Below, one piece after another: positions 16,976 to 24,774 of a stretch of DNA of 64,000 nucleotides. Each line of letters opens with the position of its first letter. The first letter of the stretch is position 1. Below the pieces are notes generated by a model. It saw only the letters and a program-made list of their open reading frames with translations. It was not told where the DNA came from and did no database searches. Made by a program: the position numbers and the translations under genes. The stretch lies in the NCBI GenBank assembly GCA_965200535.1, contig CBDAUF010000001.1, positions 806,001 through 870,000 of the forward strand, in the 5' to 3' direction. The DNA is from MPNO01 sp965200535 (GTDB lineage: Bacteria; Pseudomonadota; Alphaproteobacteria; MPNO01).

Positions 16976-18217
16976 ATGACGGTGACCGTGCCGGCCCCGG
17001 TCGGCGGGCTGAATACCCGGGATTCGCTCAACCTGATGCCCCCCACCGACGCGGTGCGGCTCGACAACTGGAACCCGGGGATCAGCGCGCTCTCGGTGCG
17101 CGAGGGCTACCGCCCGGCCGCCGCCGGCGGGGCGCTGCACGAGATCTCGCGCGCCCCCGTCGCCCTGGCCTCCGGCTTCGCCGGGGACCGCTGGCAGACG
17201 GTCAACTTCAACGGCCGCATGGCGCTGGTCAACGGCGCCGACGCGCCGCAGGTCTTCGACGGCGATGCGGTCGCGCCGATGCCGGCGACCGGCGACGGGC
17301 TGGTTCCCGCCAGCCTCGCCGGGGTCATGGTGCACCGCTCGCGCACCTACTTCCTGGCGCGCGACAGCCAGGACTTCTGGTACTCCGAGGTCAACGCGCT
17401 CGGCGGCAGGCTTACCCGCTTCCCGCTGTCGCGGGTCGGCCAGTTCGGCGGCAACCTGATCTGCATGGGGTCGTGGAACGTCGAGGGCGGCTCCGACGCC
17501 TGGGGCGGTGGCGGCATCGGCGAGGACCTCGCGGTGTTCTGCATGTCGTCGGGCGACATCGTGGTCTACCGCGGCGACGATCCGGGCTCCGACTGGACCC
17601 TGGTCGGCGTGTTCCGCGCCGGCGCGCCGGTGGATGCGCGCGGCATCGCGCGGCGCGGCTCCGACCTGCTGGTCCTCACCTCGGAGGGGCTGATCTCGGT
17701 CTCGCGGCTGGTCAGCGAAGGCTCGCTCACCCCCGACGGGGTGGTCTCGGACAAGATCCGCCCCACCCTGGTCGAGGCGGTGCGGCGCTACGGCGGCAAC
17801 ACCGGCTGGCAGGTCGCGGTGCATTCCCGCGCCGGACGGACCATCGTCAACGTGCCCCTGGGGTCCGGGCGGTTCGAGCAGTACGCGATGGATACGCGGA
17901 CCGGGGCGTGGGCGCGCTGGACCGGGATCGACGCCCACGCCTGGGGCCTGTTCGGCGAGACCGCGCATTTCGGCGCGGCGGCCGGGACGGTCCACCGGAT
18001 GGAGGGGGCGACCGACGCCGGCAGGCCGATCGCCGGCGACGTGCAGACCGCGTTCAGCCCGTTCGGCGGGCGCGGGCTGCTCAAGCGCTGCATCTGCCTG
18101 CGCCCGGTGCTGCGCGGCCGGTCGCAGGCAGAGATCGGGGTCGCCGCGCTGGCCGACTTCCGCGAGGTCGCGACCGTGCCGGTAGCCACCGCCTTCGGCC
18201 GGCAGACGGCCGCCTAG
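16976..18217 (+). CDS. Phage tail tube/stabilisation protein (beta-propeller type)
   Basis: A 413-residue product starting VPAPVGGLNTRDSLNLMPPTDAV, then LDNWNPG, a signature of large tail proteins that cap the connector in podovirus-like phages. Repeated beta-strand units with W and G turns follow (FAGDRWQTVNFNGRMALV, SDLLVLTSEGLISVSRL, TRTGAWARWTGID), compatible with a propeller. Start: ATG at 16976; a GTG at 16934 would add 14 residues. It ends FGRQTAA before TAG. The next small ORF may have been its original C-terminus. Confidence 0.75.
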   Translation: MTVTVPAPVGGLNTRDSLNLMPPTDAVRLDNWNPGISALSVREGYRPAAAGGALHEISRAPVALASGFAGDRWQTVNFNGRMALVNGADAPQVFDGDAVAPMPATGDGLVPASLAGVMVHRSRTYFLARDSQDFWYSEVNALGGRLTRFPLSRVGQFGGNLICMGSWNVEGGSDAWGGGGIGEDLAVFCMSSGDIVVYRGDDPGSDWTLVGVFRAGAPVDARGIARRGSDLLVLTSEGLISVSRLVSEGSLTPDGVVSDKIRPTLVEAVRRYGGNTGWQVAVHSRAGRTIVNVPLGSGRFEQYAMDTRTGAWARWTGIDAHAWGLFGETAHFGAAAGTVHRMEGATDAGRPIAGDVQTAFSPFGGRGLLKRCICLRPVLRGRSQAEIGVAALADFREVATVPVATAFGRQTAA

Positions 18218-18227
18218 GAGGCCGCCG

Positions 18228-18413
18228 ATGCGGACTGGGACGGCCTGGGACGGCCACCCCTGGGAGGGCGGTCCGGAGGCCACCATCGCCGAAAGGCGGG
18301 CGGCCGACGGGCTCGGCTACACGCTGGGCGCGCGGCTCACCTCGCGGACCGCCGACGCACTCGAATGGGAAACCCTGACCTACCAGCTCGAAACGGGGCG
18401 AGGACTGATCTGA
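18228..18413 (+). CDS. Small phage protein (possible detached C-terminus of the tail protein)
   Basis: 61 residues, preceded by a perfect AGGAGG seven bases before its ATG, so it is probably translated in its own right. The content (WDGHPWEGG, GLGYTLGARLTSRTADALEWETLTYQLETG) reads like the final beta-strands of propeller-type tail proteins, which commonly end in a similar acidic 'ETG' segment. It may be a split-off tail domain or a separate small tail component. Its stop overlaps the start of the collar-fibre gene (TGATG). Confidence 0.55.
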   Translation: MRTGTAWDGHPWEGGPEATIAERRAADGLGYTLGARLTSRTADALEWETLTYQLETGRGLI

Positions 18414-19465
18414 TGACGGCTCTGACCGGAAAGAAACCCAAGGACACCTACAAGGACCTGCTGCAGGTCTCGAACGCCAACAACGGGATCGACAACACCC
18501 TGCGCCCGGTCGAGGACGGCGAGGGGACGGCGAGCGCCCTGCAGCTCGCCGCCGACCGGATCTCGCTCGCCGGCAAGGCGCTGGTTCTCGACGCCGACGG
18601 CGACACCGCGATCGCCGCGGCCAGCGACGACCGGATCGACTTCCGCGCCGGCGGCGCCGACCGCGTGTCGCTCGGCGCCGGGGCGCTTGCCGTCAAGCTC
18701 GCCGGGGCCGACGACTTCCGCTTCCGCGAGGACGCGCTCGACGTGCTCGACGGCTCCACCCTGTCGATCGGGAGCGGCGCCGTCCTCGCGGTCGAGGCCG
18801 GCGCGTCGCTGAGCGTGGCGGCGGGCGCCGCGGTGGCCGGGCTGGACGCCGTCCCGGCCGGCGCGATCGTGCCCTATGCGGGGGCGGCCGCGCCGGCCGG
18901 CTGGCTCCTCTGCCACGGGCAGGAGGTGCCGCGGGCCGACTACCCGGCGCTGTTCGCCGCCATCGGCACCGCCTACGGCGCCGGCGACGGGGCGGACACC
19001 TTCGCCCTGCCCGACCTGAGGGGCCGCGTCGCCGCCGGGCGCGACGACATGGGCGGACGCGCCGCGGGCCGGCTCAGCGGCCGGGCGGGCGGCGTGAACG
19101 GCGCCGCGCTCGGCGCCGCCGGCGGGGCCGAGACCCACACGCTTTCCGAGTCCGAGCTCGCCGGCCACAGCCACGGCGCCGGCGCCTACAAGGGATCGGC
19201 CAGCGGCAACACCGGCAGCGCCGGGTCGCACACCCACAACCTGTCGCGCAGGAGCGACTCCGGGTCCTGGTACAGCCCCTCCTACCGGCTCACCGCGAGC
19301 GGACACGGCGGCTCCACCCAGGACGCGACGGCGAGCGCCGGCGCCCACAAGCACAGCTTCTCGGTCAAGCTCAGCGTGACCGGCGATTCCGGCGCTGCGG
19401 GCGGCGGCGGCGCGCACAACAACGTGCAGCCGACGCTGGTCCTCAACTACCTCATCAAGACCTAG
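18413..19465 (+). CDS. Phage tail-collar fibre protein
   Basis: A 350-residue fibre. The N-terminal 60 residues (TYKDLLQVSNANNGIDNTLRP) look like a virion-anchoring module, followed by repetitive Ala/Gly/Asp-rich beta segments. A phage tail collar domain follows (GAIVPYAGAAAPAGWLLCHGQEVPRADYPALFAAIG, with TFALPDLRGRV). The end is a His/Gly/Ser-rich tip with HSHG, HTH and HKH clusters and the terminal VQPTLVLNYLIKT. Such HxH clusters often bind metal at fibre tips. It is probably the receptor-contact protein. Confidence 0.85.
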   Translation: MTALTGKKPKDTYKDLLQVSNANNGIDNTLRPVEDGEGTASALQLAADRISLAGKALVLDADGDTAIAAASDDRIDFRAGGADRVSLGAGALAVKLAGADDFRFREDALDVLDGSTLSIGSGAVLAVEAGASLSVAAGAAVAGLDAVPAGAIVPYAGAAAPAGWLLCHGQEVPRADYPALFAAIGTAYGAGDGADTFALPDLRGRVAAGRDDMGGRAAGRLSGRAGGVNGAALGAAGGAETHTLSESELAGHSHGAGAYKGSASGNTGSAGSHTHNLSRRSDSGSWYSPSYRLTASGHGGSTQDATASAGAHKHSFSVKLSVTGDSGAAGGGGAHNNVQPTLVLNYLIKT

Positions 19466-19474
19466 GAGCAGGCA

Positions 19475-19633
19475 ATGACACAGAACACAGCCTCCCCGAC
19501 GACCGCGCCGCCCGCCGCGCGCTACCGGAGCCTCGAGGAGCGGGTGGCCCGGCGCCGCGCCGAGCGCCAGCGCGCCCAGCAGCCGGCGCAGGACGCGGCG
19601 CCCGACCCGGGGCAGGATTCGGGGCCGGAATAG
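19475..19633 (+). CDS. Small charged protein of the phage tail operon
   Basis: 52 residues with AGGAG before the ATG. It has a Pro/Ala-rich start, a basic helical centre (RSLEERVARRRAERQRAQQ) and an acidic, Pro-rich tail. The stop TAG directly abuts the ATG of the next gene. No family is recognised. Position between fibre and acetyltransferase genes suggests a fibre-assembly or structural accessory role, which is inference only. Confidence 0.6.
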   Translation: MTQNTASPTTAPPAARYRSLEERVARRRAERQRAQQPAQDAAPDPGQDSGPE

Positions 19634-20185
19634 ATGCTCGCGCTTGCGCTCGGCCGCGACGCCGAGGTCGCCCGCTGGGTCGGCGCCGCCCTGGGGATCG
19701 ACGATTTCGGCCCGTGCACGGCGATCGGCGTGGTCGAGGACGGGAACCCGGTGGCCGGGGCGGTCTACAGCGGCTGGCGCGCCCGCCCCGGCGCGCTCGA
19801 GGCGTCGATCGCCGCCGCCTCGCCGCGCTGGTGCCAGCGCTGGGTGCTGGAGGCGCTGTTCCGCTACCCGTTCGGCCAGCTCGGCGCGCACCGCCTCCAG
19901 GCCACGGTGCGGCGCGGCAACCGCCCGGCGCGGCGTTTCGTCGAACGGCTGGGCTTCCGCTACGAGGGCATGGCGCGGGAGGCCTGGCCGACCGGAGAGG
20001 ACGCCGCCCTCTATTCGATGCTGCGGCGCGAATGCCGCTGGACAGGAGATCGACATGGGAAAGAGTGCCCCCAAACCGCTCCCGGTTCCCGACCCCGCGG
20101 CGCTGGTCGCCGCGCAGGCCGAGGCCAACCGGATCAGCCAGTTCACGCCGCAGGGCAGCCTGCTCTACGGCCGGGTGACGGATGA
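19634..20185 (+). CDS. GNAT-family N-acetyltransferase within the phage operon
   Basis: The first 140 residues form a GNAT domain: IAAASPRWCQRWVLEALFRYPF, then LQATVRRGNRPARRFVERLGFRYEG, which matches the acetyl-CoA loop and the conserved N-x-x-A/S-x-R-F-x-x-x-x-GF segment. The reading frame continues about 45 residues past the end of the family (YSMLRREC) and overlaps the next gene by 131 bp, so the native stop has probably been lost. GNAT enzymes next to fibre genes could modify a virion protein or a host surface; no substrate is evident. Confidence 0.75.
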   Translation: MLALALGRDAEVARWVGAALGIDDFGPCTAIGVVEDGNPVAGAVYSGWRARPGALEASIAAASPRWCQRWVLEALFRYPFGQLGAHRLQATVRRGNRPARRFVERLGFRYEGMAREAWPTGEDAALYSMLRRECRWTGDRHGKECPQTAPGSRPRGAGRRAGRGQPDQPVHAAGQPALRPGDG

Positions 20186-21173
20186 CGGCGGCTTCGCCTT
20201 CGATCCGTCGGCGTCGGCCCACGCGACGATGGTGACCGAAACACCCTACCAGCAGGAGATGCGCGGCCGCCGCGAGGCGCTCGCCCGGATGCTGGCCGAC
20301 CGGGCGTTCGCCCAGGCCGAGGGTCTCGACGCCGGCGGCCTCGACAGCGAGGGGCTGCCGCCGGCGTGGGATGCGGACGGGCTCGCCGCGCTGCGCGGCC
20401 GCAGCGAACAGGCGGCGTACCGGAGGGCGATGGATCTGCTCGACCCGGAACTCGAACGCCGGGAGAACCGGCTGCGCCAGAGCCTCGCCAACCGCGGGCT
20501 GCCGATCGCCGGGGGCAGCGCCGGGGGCGAGGAGTTCGACCGTTTTCTCGACGCCGGCAACCGGGCGCGCCGCGACGCCGCCTTCGCCGCGGTGGCCCAG
20601 GGCGGGGCGGAGGCCGACCGCGCCTTCAACCGCGCCGCCTCGGCCCGCCAGCAGGCCTTCGCCGAGCGCGCGGCGCAGCGCCAGCAGCAGTTCAACGAGC
20701 TCGCCGCCCTGCTCGGCGGCCAGCAGCTCGCGCCGGTCGGCCTGCCCGCCTTTTCCCCGGCCGCTCCGGTCGATGTGCTGGGCGCCAATGCAATGGCGCA
20801 GCAGGCGGCGACCGGGCGCTACAACGCCCAACTGCAGGCCCGCAACCAGTGGCAGCAGGGGCTCGGCCGGGCGCTCGGAGCCGCGTCGCTGTTCTTCGCC
20901 CCGTCGAGCCGGGCGGTCAAGACCGACACCCGCCCCGCCGACCATGCCGACAGCCTGGCGCGGCTCGAGGCGCTGGACGTCGATCGCTGGCGCTACCGGG
21001 GCGACGCCGCGCCGCATATCGGCCCCTACGCCGAGGATTTCGCGGCGGCGTTCGCCGGCGACGGGCGCACCATCGACCTGATGGATGCGGTGGGCGCCAC
21101 CATGTCCGCCGTCAAGGGCCTCGCCGCCAGGGTCGATGCGCTGGCCGACCGCCTGCCGGCCGCGCCGGCCTGA
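20055..21173 (+). CDS. Phage structural protein with S74-like C-terminal chaperone region
   Basis: A 372-residue product with an AGGAG site. Residues 1-280 are long, Ala/Arg/Gln-rich helices (EANRISQFTPQGSLLYG, FDRFLDAGNRARRDAAF, QRQQQFNELAALLGG). The C-terminal 90 residues (LARLEALDVDRWRYRG, HIGPYAEDFAAAF, IDLMDAVGATMSAVKGLAARVDALADRL) have the layout of the peptidase S74/intramolecular chaperone domain, which trimerises and autocleaves tail fibres. I cannot identify a catalytic Ser/Lys pair with certainty. A similar helical protein follows tail genes in other alphaproteobacterial prophages, as best I recall. Confidence 0.65.
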   Translation: MGKSAPKPLPVPDPAALVAAQAEANRISQFTPQGSLLYGRVTDDGGFAFDPSASAHATMVTETPYQQEMRGRREALARMLADRAFAQAEGLDAGGLDSEGLPPAWDADGLAALRGRSEQAAYRRAMDLLDPELERRENRLRQSLANRGLPIAGGSAGGEEFDRFLDAGNRARRDAAFAAVAQGGAEADRAFNRAASARQQAFAERAAQRQQQFNELAALLGGQQLAPVGLPAFSPAAPVDVLGANAMAQQAATGRYNAQLQARNQWQQGLGRALGAASLFFAPSSRAVKTDTRPADHADSLARLEALDVDRWRYRGDAAPHIGPYAEDFAAAFAGDGRTIDLMDAVGATMSAVKGLAARVDALADRLPAAPA

Positions 21174-21221
21174 CCCGTCCCGAGGCCCGTCAAGGGGCCC
21201 GTCCACAAGCCCGTCCAGAGG
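21174..21221 (+). repeat. Four tandem 12-bp units beginning CCCGTC
   Basis: CCCGTC recurs at 21174, 21186, 21198 and 21210, exactly 12 bp apart, with variable remaining bases. The array lies directly after the stop of the S74-like gene and just before the ribosome-binding site of the next gene. Confidence 0.8.
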
Positions 21222-21229
21222 AGAGAAAG

Positions 21230-21614
21230 ATGCCGCAAGACGATCCGCACCCCGCCCGCCGCACCGGCGGCGCCCGCCCGCACCGGCCGTCGCCGGCAGC
21301 CGCTGGGCAGCCGCCGCAGCCCGCGCCGGGCACCGGGAAACCGCCCGCCCCGCCGGCGCATCCGCGGGATCCGCGGGAGATGGCGCTCCGCATCCTGAGC
21401 GCCCTCCTGACCGACCAAGCGCCGCCGCCGCTGCCGCCCTACAGCCCCCCGCCGTCGCCGGTTGCGGGGCAGCCCGGGGCCGGCGGCGGCCGGGCCGGGC
21501 GGGCGGCCGCCGGCGATGGACGCGCTGGCCCGTTTCATCGCCCGGGCCCGCGCGCACGGCCTCTCCCCCTACGGCCCCGGCGCGCGCCCGCCGGGCGGCG
21601 GGAGGACGGCATGA
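21230..21614 (+). CDS. Proline-rich small phage protein, frame probably shifted
   Basis: AGGAG precedes the ATG. About 80 codons are Pro/Ala/Arg-rich with one ordered helix (PREMALRILSALLTDQ). Within the G/C tract near 21480-21510 the coding signal moves to another frame, which encodes PPAMDALARFIARARAHGLSPYG and stops with TGA at 21612-21614, overlapping the ATG of the next gene. In the start codon's own frame there is no stop, and it would run into the next gene. Either one indel has fused two genes, or the protein ends in the second frame. Function unknown. Confidence 0.5.
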
Positions 21615-21826
21615 GCGAGCCCTATGTCTCGTCCGCCAAGCCGTTCAACGGCGAGGACCGGGAACTGCTGGTCCGGCTCGACGAGCGCACCAAGGCGATC
21701 CACCAGCAGCTCGAGACCTTCGTCACCAAGGAGTCCTTCCGCCCGGTCATGCTCATCGCCTACGGCATGATGGCGTCGATCGCCCTCACCCTCCTCGGCG
21801 CGGTGATCAGGTCGGTGCTGGGGTGA
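21611..21826 (+). CDS. Small single-span membrane protein, XhlA/holin-accessory-like topology
   Basis: 71 residues: an acidic N-terminus, a helical segment with heptad character (ELLVRLDERTKAIHQQLETFV) and one C-terminal transmembrane helix (MLIAYGMMASIALTLLGAVI). This layout matches XhlA-type and other phage lysis-module membrane proteins, but the sequence is too short to be sure. No endolysin or second holin gene follows. It is the last recognisable gene of the phage fragment. Confidence 0.6.
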   Translation: MSEPYVSSAKPFNGEDRELLVRLDERTKAIHQQLETFVTKESFRPVMLIAYGMMASIALTLLGAVIRSVLG

Positions 21827-21967
21827 GGCGGGCAGCCCGGCTTGATTTTTCCCTCCGGCCGGCAAACATTGGGCACCGGAGGCAGCCGCGCGGCCGAGAG
21901 ACGGGTTTGCACCGCAGGCGGCGAAGCCGGGGGCGTCATGCGGAACCCGCATTCGGGGAGATGGACG

Positions 21968-22348
21968 ATGGCGACGAGAAAGCCGGCAAGCCCGACCCTG
22001 CCGCTGGCTCCGAAAGAGCTGGACGAACCCCGGCGCGACGCCGCGCGGCCGATGGACTTCGAGATGGAGATCCGCGATATCCGAACGGAAACCGGCGTCG
22101 TTTTGCGTCGGAAAGAACCGATGGTCCTGCGCGCCTCGCTGGACGATTCCGACGGATGCTACCGGGCCGATATTCCGGGCCTCGAAATTCCGATTTCCGT
22201 GTTCGACCGCGCGGAGATGAAAGACGCATTGAACGACATGCTGCTCCATTTGTGGGAAGAATACGCCCGGGAGGACGACGTCAATCTGACGCCGAGGGCG
22301 CGCAGGATGAAGGCCCACCTGCTGCACAACTACGCCGAGACCGGGTGA
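21968..22348 (+). CDS. Hypothetical protein
   Basis: 126 residues from the ATG at 21968, which has GGGGAGATGG upstream; a longer reading from 21842 lacks a good site. It is acidic, with a beta-rich middle (EMEIRDIRTETGVVLRR, YRADIPGLEIPISVF) and a helical end (MKDALNDMLLHLWEEYARED). The order of short strands then helices is reminiscent of small antitoxin-like folds, but no partner toxin gene is adjacent and I recognise no family. It lies between the phage fragment and clpS. Confidence 0.55.
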   Translation: MATRKPASPTLPLAPKELDEPRRDAARPMDFEMEIRDIRTETGVVLRRKEPMVLRASLDDSDGCYRADIPGLEIPISVFDRAEMKDALNDMLLHLWEEYAREDDVNLTPRARRMKAHLLHNYAETG

Positions 22349-22538
22349 TGCGCCTGTCCCGCAGGGACATATTGAAAGGACCGGCAATGAAGCCGCCCTC
22401 ATCCCTTTCGCAGATGCTGCGGAGAGCGCGGTAGGGCACGGCCCGGCCATCGCCGCGCCGCCGGCAACCCGTCTGGACCTTCCGCCCGAGGCGTGCGAGG
22501 GTTGCGGACGGACCGCCACATCTGCAGGGCCGGACCCG

Positions 22539-22844
22539 ATGAGAGACATCGATACCGAACAGCGGACCGGGACGAAGACCAAGACCGAGCGGCCGCGCCT
22601 GCACAAGGTGATCCTGCTCAACGACGACTACACGCCGCGCGAGTTCGTCGTCCTGGTGCTGCGGGCGGTGTTCCGCATGAACGAGGAGGAAGCCCACCGG
22701 GTGATGGCGACGGCGCATACCAAGGGGTCCTGCGTGGTCGCCGTCTACACCCGCGACGTGGCCGAGACCAAGGCGACGGAGGCGACCGACCTCGGGCGCG
22801 AGCACGGCCACCCGCTGATGTTCACCACCGAACCCGAGGAATAG
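22539..22844 (+). CDS. clpS: ATP-dependent Clp protease adaptor ClpS
   Basis: 101 residues. The variable N-terminal tail is followed by the core HKVILLNDDYTPREFVVLVL, where Asn-Asp-Asp of LLNDDYT is part of the N-degron pocket. Then come VFRMNEEEAHRVMATAHTKGSC and the end VAETKATEATDLGREHGHPL. ClpS delivers N-end-rule substrates to ClpAP. clpA, often adjacent, is not in this window. Many alphaproteobacteria carry two ClpS paralogues, so this may be the accessory copy. It stands alone between mobile-looking segments. Confidence 0.93.
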   Translation: MRDIDTEQRTGTKTKTERPRLHKVILLNDDYTPREFVVLVLRAVFRMNEEEAHRVMATAHTKGSCVVAVYTRDVAETKATEATDLGREHGHPLMFTTEPEE

Positions 22845-23113
22845 CGGCAGGCGGCGGCCCGCTCTGCCGCGGCGAGGCACCCGTCCCGTCGATGATGGGG
22901 CTCCGCATCCGCGTGAAGGACATCGCGCTCGCCCACGAAAATCCGAGCTGGCGCTGATTTCTGTACTCCAACGGGATCGACATTTGCCATTCCACGAATA
23001 CATTGCCCACCGAGGACAGCGCGAAAGCGGCCGGCAAGGAGTGCGTCCGGCTCATACGACAGGAGAAATGGAATGGCCGATCCCTATGATGACGATCGAG
23101 GAAAGCTCGCCGG

Positions 23114-23350
23114 ATGAGAGCAGTCACACGTTGCGTCCTGCTGCCGGTTTTTCTCGGTGGCTGCAGCGCGGCGGCCACGATCAACGCTCAGAGGGACCTT
23201 GAAGCATCCAGAGACCGCCATAATTCCTGCCTCCAACAGAATTCACGAAACCCGTCCGCCTGTGAAGGCGCCCGTCAAGCCTACGAAGCAGACCTTCGGG
23301 TCTTCGAGACGTTGTCGGATGCCTTGAAGAAGCAGCTTGACAGCCTATAA
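23114..23350 (+). CDS. Small putative lipoprotein
   Basis: 78 residues. The N-terminus MRAVTRCVLLPVFLGGCSAA has a short basic start, a hydrophobic core and a lipobox LGGC, predicting cleavage before Cys17 and lipid anchoring. The mature part is a charged helix with two further Cys (NSCLQQ, SACEGA) that could form a disulfide. The start overlaps the stop of a 14-codon reading frame beginning at about 23073. No family recognised. Confidence 0.6.
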   Translation: MRAVTRCVLLPVFLGGCSAAATINAQRDLEASRDRHNSCLQQNSRNPSACEGARQAYEADLRVFETLSDALKKQLDSL

Positions 23351-23375
23351 TTCTCGCTCTCGCGAGTGGACGACA

Positions 23376-23564
23376 ATGGGGGGAGTCTCGACGAGACCGG
23401 CAAACGGAAGGACAGACCCCATCCGGACCGCGAGGCGCCAGCCGAACGAGGCGAAGGGCGGCCGCGTCGGGGGGCGGGCGCGGGCTGAGTCCCTGACGCC
23501 GGAGCGCCGGAGCGAGATCGCCAGCGCGGCGGCGGCGCGGTGGGGGGAGATGATCGAAAAATGA
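23376..23564 (+). CDS. Small basic protein with a GG(R/K)ARA...RSEIASAAAARW motif
   Basis: 62 residues. The C-terminal segment RVGGRARAESLTPERRSEIASAAAARW matches a short motif found in many small proteobacterial proteins of unknown function, consisting of a basic Gly-rich turn then an Ala-rich helix. The upstream half is basic and disordered. Its stop overlaps the ATG cluster at 23561-23576, so it may be translationally coupled to the next gene. It marks the start of the lower-GC segment. Confidence 0.55.
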   Translation: MGGVSTRPANGRTDPIRTARRQPNEAKGGRVGGRARAESLTPERRSEIASAAAARWGEMIEK

Positions 23565-23575
23565 TGGAGGTGACC

Positions 23576-23866
23576 ATGAGCCTCACCGATCCAAGCAAGA
23601 TCGCTCAAGCTGCGGAGAAGATCTACGACGAACGCCATCGTGAAAAATTAGAAAAGGAGCATTCGGGCGAGTTCGTGGTCATCGATGTGAAAGATCAAGA
23701 AATCTATCTGGGAGAACATCCTGAGACGGCCCTGCAAGAGGCCAGAAAGAAGGCTCCGTACGGGGTATTTCATTTGATCAGAATCGGAGCACCGGGAGCA
23801 TTCAGGGTAAGCCATGCCAGCAGACAAGCCTCCCCTTGGGATTGGACACTTCGACCAGCAAGGTAA
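23576..23866 (+). CDS. Small DUF5678-like partner of the aspartic protease
   Basis: 96 residues from the ATG with GGAGGTGACC directly before it; upstream ATGs at 23561/23564 are less likely. After a charged helix (IAQAAEKIYDERHREKLEKEH) the core reads SGEFVVIDVKDQEIYLGEHPETALQEARKKAPYG. This resembles DUF5678-type domains, where 'G-x-(W/F)-VxI-x-D' is followed by 'A-x-x-x-A'. Genes of this type are often found directly before small retropepsin-like proteases. Here the 3' end overlaps the protease start by 53 bp. G+C is visibly lower than in the neighbours. Confidence 0.65.
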   Translation: MSLTDPSKIAQAAEKIYDERHREKLEKEHSGEFVVIDVKDQEIYLGEHPETALQEARKKAPYGVFHLIRIGAPGAFRVSHASRQASPWDWTLRPAR

Positions 23867-24251
23867 TGCGTGCCTGACACTCCACTTGTGCGGAATGCGT
23901 CACGATCCCCCTGGCGTTGAGTTTGAAGCCATCATCGACACGGGGTTCACCGGGTTCGTCCAACTTCCTATATCCGACGCCCTGTCTCTATCTCTTCCTC
24001 TCGAAGGCACTAATTCCGTCACATTGGCTGATGGATCGTCTCTCGTCATGCTCACGGCCCTAGCGAAAGCCACTCTGCTAGAGAGAACCGAGATCGGGGT
24101 TGTTCTATTGTCGATGACGTCGACCACAATGCTGGTTGGAATGGATTTTTTGAGAAGGTTTGAAAGGGCTTTAGTCGTCTCGAAACGGGCAGGAGTAGTC
24201 TTGCTTGATGAAGAGACGTTCTTCAATACATCGCCCATCGATACTGAATAA
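23814..24251 (+). CDS. Retropepsin-like aspartic protease (clan AA)
   Basis: 145 residues. FEAIIDTGFTGFVQLP contains the catalytic D-T-G triplet with the following hydrophobic-Gly pattern of single-domain aspartic proteases, which act as homodimers. Further fold markers are VTLADGSSLVMLTALAKATL, the flap region, and MLVGMDFLRRFERALV, where (L/I)(L/V)G-x-D-(F/L)L is the second conserved block. No signal peptide, so it is cytoplasmic. Its lower G+C and position beside mobile-element debris suggest horizontal transfer. Substrate unknown; its overlapping small partner is the first candidate. Confidence 0.8.
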   Translation: MPADKPPLGIGHFDQQGNACLTLHLCGMRHDPPGVEFEAIIDTGFTGFVQLPISDALSLSLPLEGTNSVTLADGSSLVMLTALAKATLLERTEIGVVLLSMTSTTMLVGMDFLRRFERALVVSKRAGVVLLDEETFFNTSPIDTE

Positions 24252-24291
24252 AATACTTGATAAATAGATTTTACGCCCCGTATTCGAGGGG

Positions 24292-24560
24292 ATAAACGAG
24301 CTCTCCATAGAAAAGCGCTTCATGATCATCGACATGCCGGTCGAGGGCATGTCGATGCGAACGATCTCGCGTACGGTCGGGGTTCCGATCGACTCCGTGA
24401 CCAAGCTGCCGGTCGAAGCTGGCGAGGCGTGCGCCGCCTTCCATGACGGGGCCGTGCGCGAGGCCGGGAGCCGTAGGGTCCGGTGCGGCGAAACCCGGTC
24501 CTTCGGGTATGCGAAGGACCGGAACGTCCCGGCGGCCAAGGCGGCGCCGCCGAAGTCCGG
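24292..24560 (+). pseudogene. IS1-family transposase, N-terminal remnant
   Basis: The frame contains ELSIEKRFMIIDMPVEGMSM, ISRTVGVPIDSVTKLPVEAGEACAA and RRVRCGETRSFGYAKDRNVP. These correspond to the start of IS1-type transposases (helix-turn-helix, then the xRVQCDEIWSFVYAK stretch). The DDE catalytic core is missing and the frame runs on into non-transposase sequence upstream of preA. No terminal inverted repeats could be matched. It is a dead fragment and shows past transposition at this site. Confidence 0.75.
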
Positions 24561-24774
24561 TCGATCCTGGACCGGCCGCAAGCGGGCGGCGCGGTCCCTA
24601 CAGGAAAAGAAATTCCGCCTGAGCCGCCGCCGGTCTCGCCGTTCCATCGACGGCGGCGGCGGATTGGCTTATGGTGGCTGCCGGGTGCGGTTTGCGGTCG
24701 CGTGGCGCCCGGGGGGTGCGGCCGCCCCGGGCCGGTCCGGCGCCGCCCCGTCCCCCGACAGCGCGGAGGGTCCG

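Noticed and set aside
22845..23113. Possible broken small gene (reads STNTLPTEDSAKAAGKECVRL in one frame)
   Set aside because: No start with a ribosome-binding site, an in-frame TGA precedes it, and there is no family match; too weak to annotate. A 14-codon ORF at about 23073 overlaps the lipoprotein start and may only aid its translation.
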